Assembly (NCBI GenBank): GCA_944323145.1
Contig: CALURJ010000004.1
Location: 62,001-126,000, forward strand
Direction: 5' to 3'
Length of the DNA stretch: 64,000 nt
Source: Candidatus Gastranaerophilales bacterium
GTDB taxonomy: Bacteria > Cyanobacteriota > Vampirovibrionia > Gastranaerophilales > Gastranaerophilaceae
In this document: positions 52,764 through 61,613 of the stretch, piece after piece
How positions within the stretch are numbered: position 1 is the stretch's first letter
Layout: each line of letters starts with the position of its first letter
Translations under genes and position numbers: made by a program
The notes under the pieces: generated by a model
What the model was told of the DNA's origin: nothing
The model's input: only the letters and a program-made list of their open reading frames with translations
Database searches by the model: none

Positions 52764-54473
52764 ATGACGAAAAATGAAAAATATATTAGCGTACCTCTTA
52801 CTATTTCATTATTAACAGAAGAGTGCACAAAAGATAATCTGGAAATATTTATTGCTGACTACAATGAAGAAAATATTATATTAAAAGATTGTAATTACAT
52901 ACTGTACAAAAAAAACGGAAATAAGGATTATCCAAAATGGCTAAAGGATTTTCAAAAAAAAGTTTTAAAAGAACCAAATATTACAGGTTTTTATAGTAAA
53001 ACAATCTCTGAAGGTTTGACACTTATAAAAGAGATTAGTTATAAGGGGCACAATTATACCTTTGCTATTAATTTCGGTCAAGGACGTCATAATATTGTTA
53101 AAGATAAAATTAATAATACGTTTGGAATTTTTGTAGCACAAAAAATCTTATTAAATAAACAAGCAAGAGTAAAAATTGCTCAATCAAGAAGTATAGAAGG
53201 CGATCCTGTCAATAAAAATAGAATGTTCGCAAATGAAATAGACCAAGAGGCTTTGTTTTCTCTTTTAGATACTGACGAAGTAATGAGGGAACTAAATTTA
53301 TTAGCAGATAAAAATTCTACAGATTTTTCTTCTGTTATAGGTAAATATGGACCTCTAAATATAAAATTAAAGTTTAAACAGGATGAAATTCCCTGTATAA
53401 AGCATTTAGATAAAAGAATTATAGAACTTGTAGAATTATATAACAGTATTACAGACGATCAAGTAGCATTATTATTTAAAGGCTTGCAGCCAGTAAAAAA
53501 AGACAAATCAGAAGAATTATATGGTTCACTCTGCGAAAAATTGTTAGATAATAACAATAAAATGTATTTATTTGAGCCAGAGATGGATTATGATTTCATG
53601 CGTATTAGTGGAGTAAAATACAAAATTGATGGCAATCTTGATAAAGACGAAAAACCATATACAAAATTAGATTTAAATGATTATTTAAATATAAAAAATA
53701 ATCCAACCTTGGAAGATTTAAAAAATGACTATGTAATTTTATTGGATGAGGATGATAATGTATGTAAATGTTGGAATATTTTAGAAACATTATATGGCGA
53801 ATTTAAATATGAGGACGGAATTTATATTTTATCAAATGAAATATGGCATAAAGTTGAAGAAAATAAATATAACAGAATAAATAAGATAATTAAAGATATA
53901 ACTGATAATAATTTTGTATTAAAAGATGTTGTTAAGATAAATACTGTTAAAGAAATAATAAATTATACAAAAACTGATGAATACAAAAACTCAACAGATA
54001 AAAGGATTCCAAGAGAAGGATTTTTTAATATTGAATTTGCTAAGTCATATGGATATACATTACTAGATAAAAAATTAATTAATATTGATGGTGATTCAAT
54101 AGAAATTTGCGATTCATACAATCAAAATGGGAAAGAATTCATTCATGCAAAAATTGGAACATCTGCAGATAAGCTTACACATTTATTTGCCCAAGGGTAT
54201 GCTTCAGCAAGAGCTTACAAGATGGACACAACAAATTATATAAATAAAGTTAAGACCGTTGCAGGAATAAATATCCCTGATACTCCGATTGGCGCAACTA
54301 TAAATTATTTGATTATAAATTCAAAAAAAGTTAATGAATTGACTTTCTTGAGTAAAATGACCTTAATAGAAAAAATAGAAAATCTACAAGCTTTTGGATT
54401 TAATGTCAAATTAACTTGGGTAAATGATATAAATATTTATCCAAAAGGAATAGAGGTTAATGAAAATGAATAA
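52764..54473 (+). CDS. DUF6119 / TIGR04141 family protein
   Basis: 569 residues. I recognise the sporadically distributed TIGR04141 (DUF6119) family from overall size and the C-terminal block HAKIGTSADKLTHLFAQGYASARAY (about 462-486). Further support is the INFGQGRH segment and the KNRMFANEIDQEAL region. Function unknown; the family occurs patchily and often within type I restriction loci, as here between hsdM and hsdS. No nuclease or kinase motif is obvious. AAGGAA precedes the ATG, and the stop overlaps hsdS by 14 nt, so it is a planned part of the operon. Confidence 0.7.
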   Translation: MTKNEKYISVPLTISLLTEECTKDNLEIFIADYNEENIILKDCNYILYKKNGNKDYPKWLKDFQKKVLKEPNITGFYSKTISEGLTLIKEISYKGHNYTFAINFGQGRHNIVKDKINNTFGIFVAQKILLNKQARVKIAQSRSIEGDPVNKNRMFANEIDQEALFSLLDTDEVMRELNLLADKNSTDFSSVIGKYGPLNIKLKFKQDEIPCIKHLDKRIIELVELYNSITDDQVALLFKGLQPVKKDKSEELYGSLCEKLLDNNNKMYLFEPEMDYDFMRISGVKYKIDGNLDKDEKPYTKLDLNDYLNIKNNPTLEDLKNDYVILLDEDDNVCKCWNILETLYGEFKYEDGIYILSNEIWHKVEENKYNRINKIIKDITDNNFVLKDVVKINTVKEIINYTKTDEYKNSTDKRIPREGFFNIEFAKSYGYTLLDKKLINIDGDSIEICDSYNQNGKEFIHAKIGTSADKLTHLFAQGYASARAYKMDTTNYINKVKTVAGINIPDTPIGATINYLIINSKKVNELTFLSKMTLIEKIENLQAFGFNVKLTWVNDINIYPKGIEVNENE

Positions 54474-55740
54474 AAAACAAGAAATTAAGAATAGAATAGA
54501 TTTGATAAACAAAGGTGAAATCCCTGAGGGGTATAAAAAATATCATGGTTTTGTACACCCAATTGATTGGAAACATATATCTTTTAATCAAATTTTTAAA
54601 GAAAGATGCATAAAAGTAAGCGATACATCAAAGTATCCGCTATATAGCCTGACAATAGAAAACGGCGTTATTCCTAAAACAGAACAATATGAAAGAAGTT
54701 TTTTAATAACTAAAGACGAAGACAGTTATAAAGTTGTAAAACATAATGACTTTGTATATAATCCAATGAACTTAAGATTTGGAGCAATTGCAAGATATAA
54801 AGATCAAGAGGATTGCTCCGTATCTGGATATTATAATGTCTTTAGTATTATTAACGGTTACAATCCTTATTTCATGGAAAGTTTTGTAAAATCCCAAGCG
54901 ATGTTGAATTATTATAATACTCAAGCAACAGGGTCGTTAATAGAAAAACAACGGGTTCATTTTTCTCAGTTTATAGAATTTAATTTTGCATTGCCATCAG
55001 AAAAAGAGCAAGAAAAAATTGCTGAGATTTTAAGCTGTTGCGATAAGGTTATTGAACTGAAAGAAAAAATTATTGAAGAAAAATATAGAATAAAAAATTT
55101 AATCATTCAAAATGAATTGAAACATATAAGTTGTATTGATGATACTTCAGGAAAATATGTTAAATTAGGAACATGTGTAAAATTTTACAAAAGCAAAGAA
55201 TTGCCAAAAGAAAAAATTGTAAATGATGGTATTTATCCTTGCATTCATTATGGACAATTGTTTAGAATCTATGGCAGTCAAATAAAAAATATAATAAGTT
55301 ATACAAATGAAAATGATGGATATTTCATGTCGCAAAAAGGTGATGTACTGATGCCAACTTCAGATGTTACGCCAACTGGGATAGCAACAGCTAGTTGTAT
55401 TAATCTTGATAATGTTGTTTTGGGTGGAGATATATTAATAATTCGACCAAACAAAAAAATATTAAATGGAAATTATTTAAGTTATGTTATATCAAGTGAA
55501 AGAAAACAGATTTTAAAACTGGTAACTGGCGTGACAGTGTATCATATTTATTCATCAGATATGAAAAATTTTAAATTTTGGCTTCCAAGCATAGAAAAAC
55601 AAGAAAATATCGTCAACAAACTTTCTCAATGTGATAGAGAAATTGAATTACTAGAACAAGAATTAGAACACTATAAACAACTTAAAAAATCACTCTCTCA
55701 ATTACTTTTAACCGGAATTGTAAGGGTTAATGAGGTGTAA
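54460..55740 (+). CDS. hsdS: Type I restriction specificity subunit HsdS
   Basis: 426 residues with the two-TRD architecture: TRD1 (about 20-180), a first conserved helix around EKEQEKIAEILSCCDKVIELKEKIIEEK, TRD2 (about 230-370), and a second helix IEKQENIVNKLSQCDREIELLEQELEHYKQLKKSLSQLLLTG (given here as one motif split in two helices). It sets the bipartite recognition sequence of the complex. The start overlaps the DUF6119 gene. A shorter start two codons on (MNKKQE) is equally possible. Confidence 0.92.
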   Translation: MKMNKKQEIKNRIDLINKGEIPEGYKKYHGFVHPIDWKHISFNQIFKERCIKVSDTSKYPLYSLTIENGVIPKTEQYERSFLITKDEDSYKVVKHNDFVYNPMNLRFGAIARYKDQEDCSVSGYYNVFSIINGYNPYFMESFVKSQAMLNYYNTQATGSLIEKQRVHFSQFIEFNFALPSEKEQEKIAEILSCCDKVIELKEKIIEEKYRIKNLIIQNELKHISCIDDTSGKYVKLGTCVKFYKSKELPKEKIVNDGIYPCIHYGQLFRIYGSQIKNIISYTNENDGYFMSQKGDVLMPTSDVTPTGIATASCINLDNVVLGGDILIIRPNKKILNGNYLSYVISSERKQILKLVTGVTVYHIYSSDMKNFKFWLPSIEKQENIVNKLSQCDREIELLEQELEHYKQLKKSLSQLLLTGIVRVNEV

Positions 55741-55741
55741 A

Positions 55742-56692
55742 ATGAAAACGGATGTTTATTTTGCTAAAAAGGATGGAATGCTCCTCATAGCATATCAAAA
55801 TCACAAAAAACAAAATGTGTTTCTACAGGTTGTTTATGCTGATTCTGCTCCGCAAATAAGAGCTCAGTTAATATGCGATAGTAACTATAATATTGAAAAA
55901 GTTATTCAAAATGCCTATGAATATCCGATATTAAAAAAAGAGAATATGGAAATAGGTGTTAAGTATAAACACATTTGGAAACCTTTAATGCAAAATAGTA
56001 TCGAAAAAGAACTCGATTTTACTGTCCCTGATGCATACAGAGCAAAAAGAGATTTAGGCATACTGGTTCAAAAATTACAAGAGCTATTGTTATTCGTTGA
56101 ACCATCAAAAGAGGGGTTAAAGGCATATAGCCATAAAGCAAGAGAATTGTTATTTTTAGCGTGTTCAGACTTAGAATGTAGTTTAAAAAAATACAATTTT
56201 GGTAAAAATGACAGCATGAAAGATTATGTTAAATTAACAGAATATATTGATTTAACAAGATATAAATTATCGCTTGTCGGGTACACAAATCCATATAAAT
56301 GCTGCCCTTTTGAAAATTGGAATTCTAAAGAACCATCGAAATCCATTGATTGGTATGATGCATACAATAAATTAAAACATAATAGAGATAAGAATTTTCA
56401 TTTAGCAACTTTAGAAAATTGCATAAATGCAATCGCAGCAAACATAATATTATTCGCTGTCAGGTATTCTCCTCGGTATTTATATGAAAAAGATGATGTT
56501 TGCTCAAATTTAATAAAGAGTTCACTGGATTATAGAATAGAAAATAGTATGGATTTTTATATCCCAATTATTGAAGGTAAACGAAGTTACTCAGGAGCAT
56601 TTTCAGTACCATGCAACTTCCATAACGGACAAATTGTTGAAAATACATACGATATCGCTGAAGTATTGCCATTTATTGAAAAAGAATTATAA
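55742..56692 (+). CDS. Unknown protein with a HEPN-like KHNR block
   Basis: 316 residues from the ATG at 55742, placed after GAGGTG; an in-frame ATG at 55730 overlaps hsdS. The N-terminal 90 residues are mixed alpha/beta. The rest is helical, ending in WYDAYNKLKHNRDKNF (about 204-219) followed by LENCINAIAANIILFAVRY. A Tyr-Asn-x-x-Lys-His-Asn-Arg motif before a long hydrophobic helix is seen in several HEPN-type defence proteins, though the canonical R-x4-6-H is not clear. It sits between hsdS and hsdR and is probably an accessory factor of the locus. Function inferred only from position. Confidence 0.5.
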   Translation: MKTDVYFAKKDGMLLIAYQNHKKQNVFLQVVYADSAPQIRAQLICDSNYNIEKVIQNAYEYPILKKENMEIGVKYKHIWKPLMQNSIEKELDFTVPDAYRAKRDLGILVQKLQELLLFVEPSKEGLKAYSHKARELLFLACSDLECSLKKYNFGKNDSMKDYVKLTEYIDLTRYKLSLVGYTNPYKCCPFENWNSKEPSKSIDWYDAYNKLKHNRDKNFHLATLENCINAIAANIILFAVRYSPRYLYEKDDVCSNLIKSSLDYRIENSMDFYIPIIEGKRSYSGAFSVPCNFHNGQIVENTYDIAEVLPFIEKEL

Positions 56693-56709
56693 AATATAAA
56701 GGAATAAAA

Positions 56710-59700
56710 ATGACTGAATTAAATCACTATCAACATAACGAAAGACCAGAAAGCCAAGAACCGGCAATTAAATTGTTGGAAAAATTAGGTTGGATTTATA
56801 TATCTCCAACTGAAGCAGAAAAACAGCGCGGCAGTTTATATAATGTTATCTTAAAAGATGACTTAATGAACTTTTTAAAAAGTCAAAGATATGACTATAA
56901 AGGAGAAAAATTTCAATTTTCTTCAAGTAATATTGCACGTGCCATTTCAGATATTGACATTCCTCTTCAATCAGGCTTAATGAAAACATCAAAAGAAATT
57001 TATGATCTTTTGACATATGGAAAAAGCTACGAAGAAGATTTGTATGATGGCGGCAAGTCTTCTTTTGATTTAAAATTTATAGATTGGAAACATCCTGAAA
57101 ATAATATTTTAAGGGTTACAGAAGAATTTTCTGTTCAAAAGTTGGATCGTTCTAAAAAACGTCCTGATATTATTTTAACTGTTAATGGAATTCCACTGGT
57201 TGTAATAGAATGTAAAAAATCAGCAGTAAGTATAGAAGAGGGTATAAAACAAAATATTAAAAATTGGAAAGCTGATGAAATACCACATCTATTTAAGTTC
57301 GCACAACTTGTAATTGCAATGAACCCTCATAGTTTTAAATATGGTACCTGTGGTACAAAGTTTGAATATTTTGTTCCTTGGAAGGAAAAAAATACCGAAT
57401 GGATAAACGAACAATTAGACAAATATATACAAGGCAGAGTCCCAAAAGAGCAGGATAAAAGTATTATTGCAATGCTAACACCTGAAAGATTATTTGAGAT
57501 AATACAATATTTTACGCTTTATGATAACAATGTAAAAAAAGTTGCACGTTATCAACAATTTTTTGGAATTCAAAAAGCAATAGAACGTATTACTTTAAAT
57601 GATGATAAAGGCACCAGAAATGGTGTAATTTGGCATACACAGGGTAGTGGCAAATCTTTAACAATGGTAATGCTTGTTAAAAAGATAATTGCAATATCTC
57701 AGGAAAAAAATTCAGGGATTAAAAATCCCCGGTTTGTTTTGGTCAACGACAGAATAAACTTGGATAAACAGTTAAGAGATAATTTTTCTAACACTCAAAT
57801 GAGTCCGGCCAGAGCAAAAACCGGAAAAGGTTTAATAGATTTATTAAAAGATGAAGGTGAAACCCTTATAACAACTGTTATTCATAAATTCGAAAAGGCT
57901 GCAAAACAAAAAACAAAACTGAATGATAAAAATATATTTATTCTAATAGATGAATGCCATAGAACTCAAAGTGGTAATTTCCATAACTTTATGACAGATG
58001 TTTTACCGGATGCCGTTAAGATCGGGTTTACCGGTACACCTTTATTAAAAACAGAGAAACAAAATACATATAAACGTATTGGACCATTAATTGATAGTTA
58101 TCCGATAAACAAAGCAGAAGAAGATAAAGTTATTGTACCACTTGTTTATGAAGGACGTAAAATCCCGCAAAAAACTACCAGTGATGCAATTGACCAATAT
58201 TTAGAACAAAGTTTAATTGGTCTAACTGAAATGCAACAAGAAGATTTGAAAAGAAAGTATAGTCGATTTGCAAGTATTGCACCAACTATGCCAAGACTGA
58301 CCTGTCTAGCATATGCAATTAAGCAACACTATGAACGATATATTAAGCCAAATGGTTTTAAAGCTATGATTGCTGAATCTTCAAGAGTAAGCGCAATAGA
58401 ATTGCACAAGCTTTTAAAAAGTCTTGGTATGAAATCCGCAGTTGTTATATCTCCTGAAGCCAAAGCAGAAGGAGAAGAGGCTGACAATAATGACAAAGAT
58501 AAAATTGCGAATTTCTTTAAAACTGAAATAGAACCATTATATGGTCAAAATTATGAAGCCTACGAAGACTGGGCAAAAAATAGTTTTACAGATGGCGAAG
58601 ATATTGACATACTAATAGTTAAAGACAAACTACTTACCGGTTTTGATGCTCCAATTGCGCAAGTTTTATATATAGATAAATCAATGAAAACGCATAATTT
58701 ATTACAAGCAATTGCTCGTGTAAATCGTGTATTTCCGGGCAAAAAGAATGGTAGAATAGTTGATTTTTATGGAATATTTGAAAATTTAACTTCTGCTATG
58801 GATTTATATACAGATAAAGAATCCGGCATGAATGAATATGATCAAGACGATATTCAAAAAACTATCTATGGACCTGAAGATATTAAGAAAGAATTATATT
58901 CTAATCATAGTGAAGTAATGAAATTCTTTGACGGTCATAATACAAATGATACGGAAGAAATTCAACTATTATTCAAAGATGAAGAAATAAGAAAAGATTT
59001 TTATGAAAAATTACTTAATTTTTCTAATTCATTAGATACCGCCATAAGTAATTATAATGTATATGAAGGAATTGGAATTGATGAAATTCAAAAATTGCAG
59101 AAAGATTATGTTTACTTACAAAAACTTAGAAGCGGAATAAAACTGAGATTTGGTGAAACTGTTGATTTTTCGGTATATGAATCATCTATAAAAAATCTAT
59201 TAAATCAGTTTGTTTCTGCTGAAGCAGATGAAATAGTGATAAATCCATTGTATCTATCAGATAAAGAGACAATGGAAAAAGAACTCGATAAACTTCCATC
59301 AAAAAGAGCTAAAGCAGAAGCTATGGTGAATAATATCTCCACAAGCTTGTCAGAAAATAGAGAAAAAGACCCTATTTTATATATGACATTTAGACAAAGA
59401 CTTGACCAAACCATTGCTGAATACAACAGATCAAGAAACGAAGAAGCATATTTAGCACAAATGCAAGATTTAGAAAAGGATTATGAAAAAGGATTTGTTG
59501 GGAATAAATATCCTACAATAATTTCAGATGATGATGAATCAAAGGGATTCTACGGTAATCTAAAATTAGAACTTGAACAAATAATAAAAATCAATGAAAA
59601 TGATGAGATAGATAATCAACTTGGTAAATTAGCAATATCAATAAAAAATACTTTTAGAAATTCGCAAAAACCAGGTTGGCAATACAATACAGTTCTAATA

Positions 59701-59829
59701 AATAATATTAAACAAGAGATCGAGGATAATATATTTGATTTTCTTGATGATAATGGTATAAATTTGCCAATGGATAAATTGGACAAAATCGAAGAAGATA
59801 TATTAATGACAGCAAAGAGTATATTCTAA
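56710..59829 (+). CDS. hsdR: Type I restriction enzyme HsdR, endonuclease/translocase
   Basis: 1039 residues. The N-terminal nuclease domain has the PD-(D/E)XK residues in PDIILTVNGIPLVVIECKKSA (about 153-172). Superfamily 2 helicase motifs follow: Walker A QGSGKSLTM (about 311-319), DECH (about 413) and GFTGTPLL. Motif VI is AIARVNRVFPGKKNG near 671-685. The C-terminal helical domain binds the methylase core. All catalytic residues are present, so restriction activity is expected. It shares one base with the following peptidase gene (TAATG). Confidence 0.95.
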   Translation: MTELNHYQHNERPESQEPAIKLLEKLGWIYISPTEAEKQRGSLYNVILKDDLMNFLKSQRYDYKGEKFQFSSSNIARAISDIDIPLQSGLMKTSKEIYDLLTYGKSYEEDLYDGGKSSFDLKFIDWKHPENNILRVTEEFSVQKLDRSKKRPDIILTVNGIPLVVIECKKSAVSIEEGIKQNIKNWKADEIPHLFKFAQLVIAMNPHSFKYGTCGTKFEYFVPWKEKNTEWINEQLDKYIQGRVPKEQDKSIIAMLTPERLFEIIQYFTLYDNNVKKVARYQQFFGIQKAIERITLNDDKGTRNGVIWHTQGSGKSLTMVMLVKKIIAISQEKNSGIKNPRFVLVNDRINLDKQLRDNFSNTQMSPARAKTGKGLIDLLKDEGETLITTVIHKFEKAAKQKTKLNDKNIFILIDECHRTQSGNFHNFMTDVLPDAVKIGFTGTPLLKTEKQNTYKRIGPLIDSYPINKAEEDKVIVPLVYEGRKIPQKTTSDAIDQYLEQSLIGLTEMQQEDLKRKYSRFASIAPTMPRLTCLAYAIKQHYERYIKPNGFKAMIAESSRVSAIELHKLLKSLGMKSAVVISPEAKAEGEEADNNDKDKIANFFKTEIEPLYGQNYEAYEDWAKNSFTDGEDIDILIVKDKLLTGFDAPIAQVLYIDKSMKTHNLLQAIARVNRVFPGKKNGRIVDFYGIFENLTSAMDLYTDKESGMNEYDQDDIQKTIYGPEDIKKELYSNHSEVMKFFDGHNTNDTEEIQLLFKDEEIRKDFYEKLLNFSNSLDTAISNYNVYEGIGIDEIQKLQKDYVYLQKLRSGIKLRFGETVDFSVYESSIKNLLNQFVSAEADEIVINPLYLSDKETMEKELDKLPSKRAKAEAMVNNISTSLSENREKDPILYMTFRQRLDQTIAEYNRSRNEEAYLAQMQDLEKDYEKGFVGNKYPTIISDDDESKGFYGNLKLELEQIIKINENDEIDNQLGKLAISIKNTFRNSQKPGWQYNTVLINNIKQEIEDNIFDFLDDNGINLPMDKLDKIEEDILMTAKSIF

Positions 59830-60536
59830 TGAAAAGTTATTATTTATTAAAAGAAAAGCAAGGATTTTTAATTAACGTAGAACGTAAAAAAGTAAAAAAC
59901 TACAATATCAGAATCCTTCCGGATAAAAAAATTAATTGTTCTGTACCAATTGATTGTTCTGATGAGGATATTTCAAAATTCTTGAAAGAAAAAGAAAATT
60001 GGATATTTAAGCATAATATTAAACAAGTAAAATTGCAGTCGATTCAAAATAAGAATATTTTAAAACAAGGTGGCTGTGTAAAAATACTTGGTCATTCTTA
60101 TATAGTAAATATTAAAAATGCAAAACAAAATAATATAGAATTAAACGATAAAGAAATAATTTTTTATATTAAAAACTCTAGTTGCAATCTTGAAAAGAAG
60201 TATAAAGAATTTTCAAGAATAGAAATGAAAAGTCTTTATCAAAATATATTGGATAAGTATTATCCAATAATAAGAAAACATGGAAAAATTAAACCAACTA
60301 TAAATATAAGAAAAATGAAACAATGTTGGGGTACAAGCAATCCTGAAAATAATACCATAACTATAAATGAGTATTTATATATGGCTCCCATATATTGTAT
60401 TGAATATGTAATTTTACACGAAATTACCCACTTCTTATATCCATTTCATAACAAATCTTTTTATAATTTTATTAGTGTCCATATGCCAGATTGGCAAGAT
60501 AGGAAAAAGAAATTAAATATAGAGTTTAATGTATAA
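59829..60536 (+). CDS. YgjP/DUF45-type zinc metallopeptidase
   Basis: 235 residues. The zinc site is readable as His197-Glu-x-x-His201 (LHEITHFL) with His207 (FHNKSF) as third ligand, and the family motif MKQCWGTSNPENNTITIN lies just before it. YgjP-like (WLM/SprT-related) enzymes regularly follow hsdR in type I loci. Their role is unknown; proteolytic control of HsdR, or repair of DNA-protein crosslinks, have been suggested for relatives. Translation is coupled to hsdR through a one-base overlap. Last gene of the operon. Confidence 0.8.
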   Translation: MKSYYLLKEKQGFLINVERKKVKNYNIRILPDKKINCSVPIDCSDEDISKFLKEKENWIFKHNIKQVKLQSIQNKNILKQGGCVKILGHSYIVNIKNAKQNNIELNDKEIIFYIKNSSCNLEKKYKEFSRIEMKSLYQNILDKYYPIIRKHGKIKPTINIRKMKQCWGTSNPENNTITINEYLYMAPIYCIEYVILHEITHFLYPFHNKSFYNFISVHMPDWQDRKKKLNIEFNV

Positions 60537-60584
60537 CTTGATTTATTTCTAATTTCGAGTGATGAATACGGCACGTTAAAGGAG
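60536..60584 (+). promoter_or_regulatory. Promoter/leader of the 73-aa gene (copy 2 of a repeated leader)
   Basis: ACTTGAT (60536-60542), 14 nt, GAGTGATGAAT (60557-60567), then AAAGGAG. Read as a promoter it is TTGATT-17 nt-GATGAA. The same layout occurs at 60894 and 48878. Confidence 0.5.
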
Positions 60585-60589
60585 GTCGT

Positions 60590-60811
60590 ATGGAAAAAGT
60601 CGGATTAAATATTACTCCTAAAGAGTTTAAGGAATTAAGTAAGTGGGCAGAGAATATTTATAACACAGCTGTAGTTATTGATTATTTCGTAGTGAATCAG
60701 CCGGAGATTGAAGAGTGTTATAATCTTGCGCCAGTTGTTAAACACCTGCGAAATGATGCAGATGTCTTAAATGCATTCTTTATAGATCACGAAAAAGATG
60801 TCGAAATTTAA
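60590..60811 (+). CDS. Small hypothetical protein (73 aa)
   Basis: 73 acidic, helical residues (LSKWAENIYNTAVVIDYFVVNQPEIEECYNL and on). AAAGGAGG precedes the ATG. No family recognised. It is preceded by a leader nearly identical in layout to that of the 70-aa gene at 60950 and followed at once by four 11-bp repeats. Probably a small accessory protein of the mobile element. Confidence 0.55.
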   Translation: MEKVGLNITPKEFKELSKWAENIYNTAVVIDYFVVNQPEIEECYNLAPVVKHLRNDADVLNAFFIDHEKDVEI

Positions 60812-60813
60812 AT

Positions 60814-60857
60814 GCCGTTTAAAAGGTGTTTAAAAGCCGTTTAAATCGTGTTCAAAA
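60814..60857. repeat. Four 11-bp tandem repeats (GTTTAAAA type)
   Basis: Units GCCGTTTAAAA (60814), GGTGTTTAAAA (60825), GCCGTTTAAAT (60836) and CGTGTTCAAAA (60847), each exactly 11 bp. One-turn periodicity puts the AT-rich box on one face of the helix, as in protein-binding iterons. A weaker set at 62741-62780 has the same 11-bp spacing. Confidence 0.7.
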
Positions 60858-60893
60858 TTATTATGTCCAAATGATACGATTTTATACGTATAC

Positions 60894-60944
60894 ACTTGAT
60901 GTTTCCCACAGAAAGAGTGATGAATGGTGTAGCTTGAAAGGAGC
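60894..60944 (+). promoter_or_regulatory. Promoter/leader of the 70-aa gene (copy 3 of a repeated leader)
   Basis: ACTTGAT (60894-60900), 14 nt, GAGTGATGAAT (60915-60925), AAAGGAG (60938-60944). As a promoter: TTGATG-17 nt-GATGAA. Confidence 0.5.
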
Positions 60945-60949
60945 ACACT

Positions 60950-61162
60950 ATGATTGAAATTGGTAAAAAGTACAGATTGAAGAAACTCAAAGGCTGGTTT
61001 GAAAAAGATAGCGAAGAGTTTACGGTTTTATGTTTTGGTGAACCCAATATTGTCGGCTGCGTCGCACCGGATGGTGAAAGATATGTATTTGATAAAGATT
61101 TTTTGATTGATCCTGAAAAACCGGACGAAATTTACGCTGATATTACAATAACGAAAGGTTAA
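60950..61162 (+). CDS. Small hypothetical protein (70 aa)
   Basis: 70 residues: a likely small beta-barrel (IGKKYRLKKLKGWFEKDSEEFTVL, VGCVAPDGERYVF), SH3-like in feel. AAAGGAG precedes the ATG. The following ORF shows a similar alternation of strands (TCVDKTGKRYNIE versus CVAPDGERYVFD), so the two may be distant duplicates. Unknown function. Confidence 0.55.
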   Translation: MIEIGKKYRLKKLKGWFEKDSEEFTVLCFGEPNIVGCVAPDGERYVFDKDFLIDPEKPDEIYADITITKG

Positions 61163-61165
61163 ACT

Positions 61166-61366
61166 ATGATTGAAAAAGATTACAAGCTATATGGGACAAA
61201 GATTTTAAACTTAAAAACACAAGAAATCGGTTTGCTAATTTGTTTATGGGAGAACAAGTTTGCCGATAAAACAGTAGATTTCGCGACCTGTGTTGATAAA
61301 ACTGGCAAAAGATACAATATTGAACTTGATAATATAAGAGGGTTTGAAGATGATTTTGAAAAATAA
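61166..61366 (+). CDS. Small hypothetical protein (66 aa)
   Basis: 66 residues starting 3 nt after the 70-aa gene stop, with AAAGG inside the preceding gene as ribosome site. It shares the pattern hydrophobic strand, C-V-x-x-x-G-x-R-Y, strand with the 70-aa protein. Probably cotranscribed with its neighbours. Unknown function. Confidence 0.5.
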   Translation: MIEKDYKLYGTKILNLKTQEIGLLICLWENKFADKTVDFATCVDKTGKRYNIELDNIRGFEDDFEK

Positions 61367-61583
61367 ATTAACCAAAGAGACATTAGAAATTCCGTATTCC
61401 GAATTCAGAAAAAAGTTTGCAAAAGAAATTCAGGATGCGTATGAAAGTTATCGCAAAACACAATTAAATAAGTATTCCTGGAACCTCAAAGATGACAACT
61501 CTTTGGAGTTTAATTTTTATTTTGAGCTACAATGGAATTTTAATCATTTTGGAAATAGTAACTGGTATATTGAAAACATTTAA
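61350..61583 (+). CDS. Small hypothetical protein (77 aa)
   Basis: 77 residues from ATG 61350, overlapping the previous gene by 17 nt with AGAGGG as ribosome site; an in-frame TTG at 61344 is less likely. Basic N-terminus (LKNKLTKETLEIPYSEFRKKFAKEI) and a C-terminus rich in aromatics and Asn. Unknown function; last of the small-ORF run before the SIR2 gene. Confidence 0.5.
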   Translation: MILKNKLTKETLEIPYSEFRKKFAKEIQDAYESYRKTQLNKYSWNLKDDNSLEFNFYFELQWNFNHFGNSNWYIENI

Positions 61584-61613
61584 ATTTTCTGATTCTTGTT
61601 GTAGAATCCTTAT

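Noticed and set aside
60814-60857. CRISPR array
   Set aside because: Units are 11 bp without spacers; no cas gene is present anywhere in the window.
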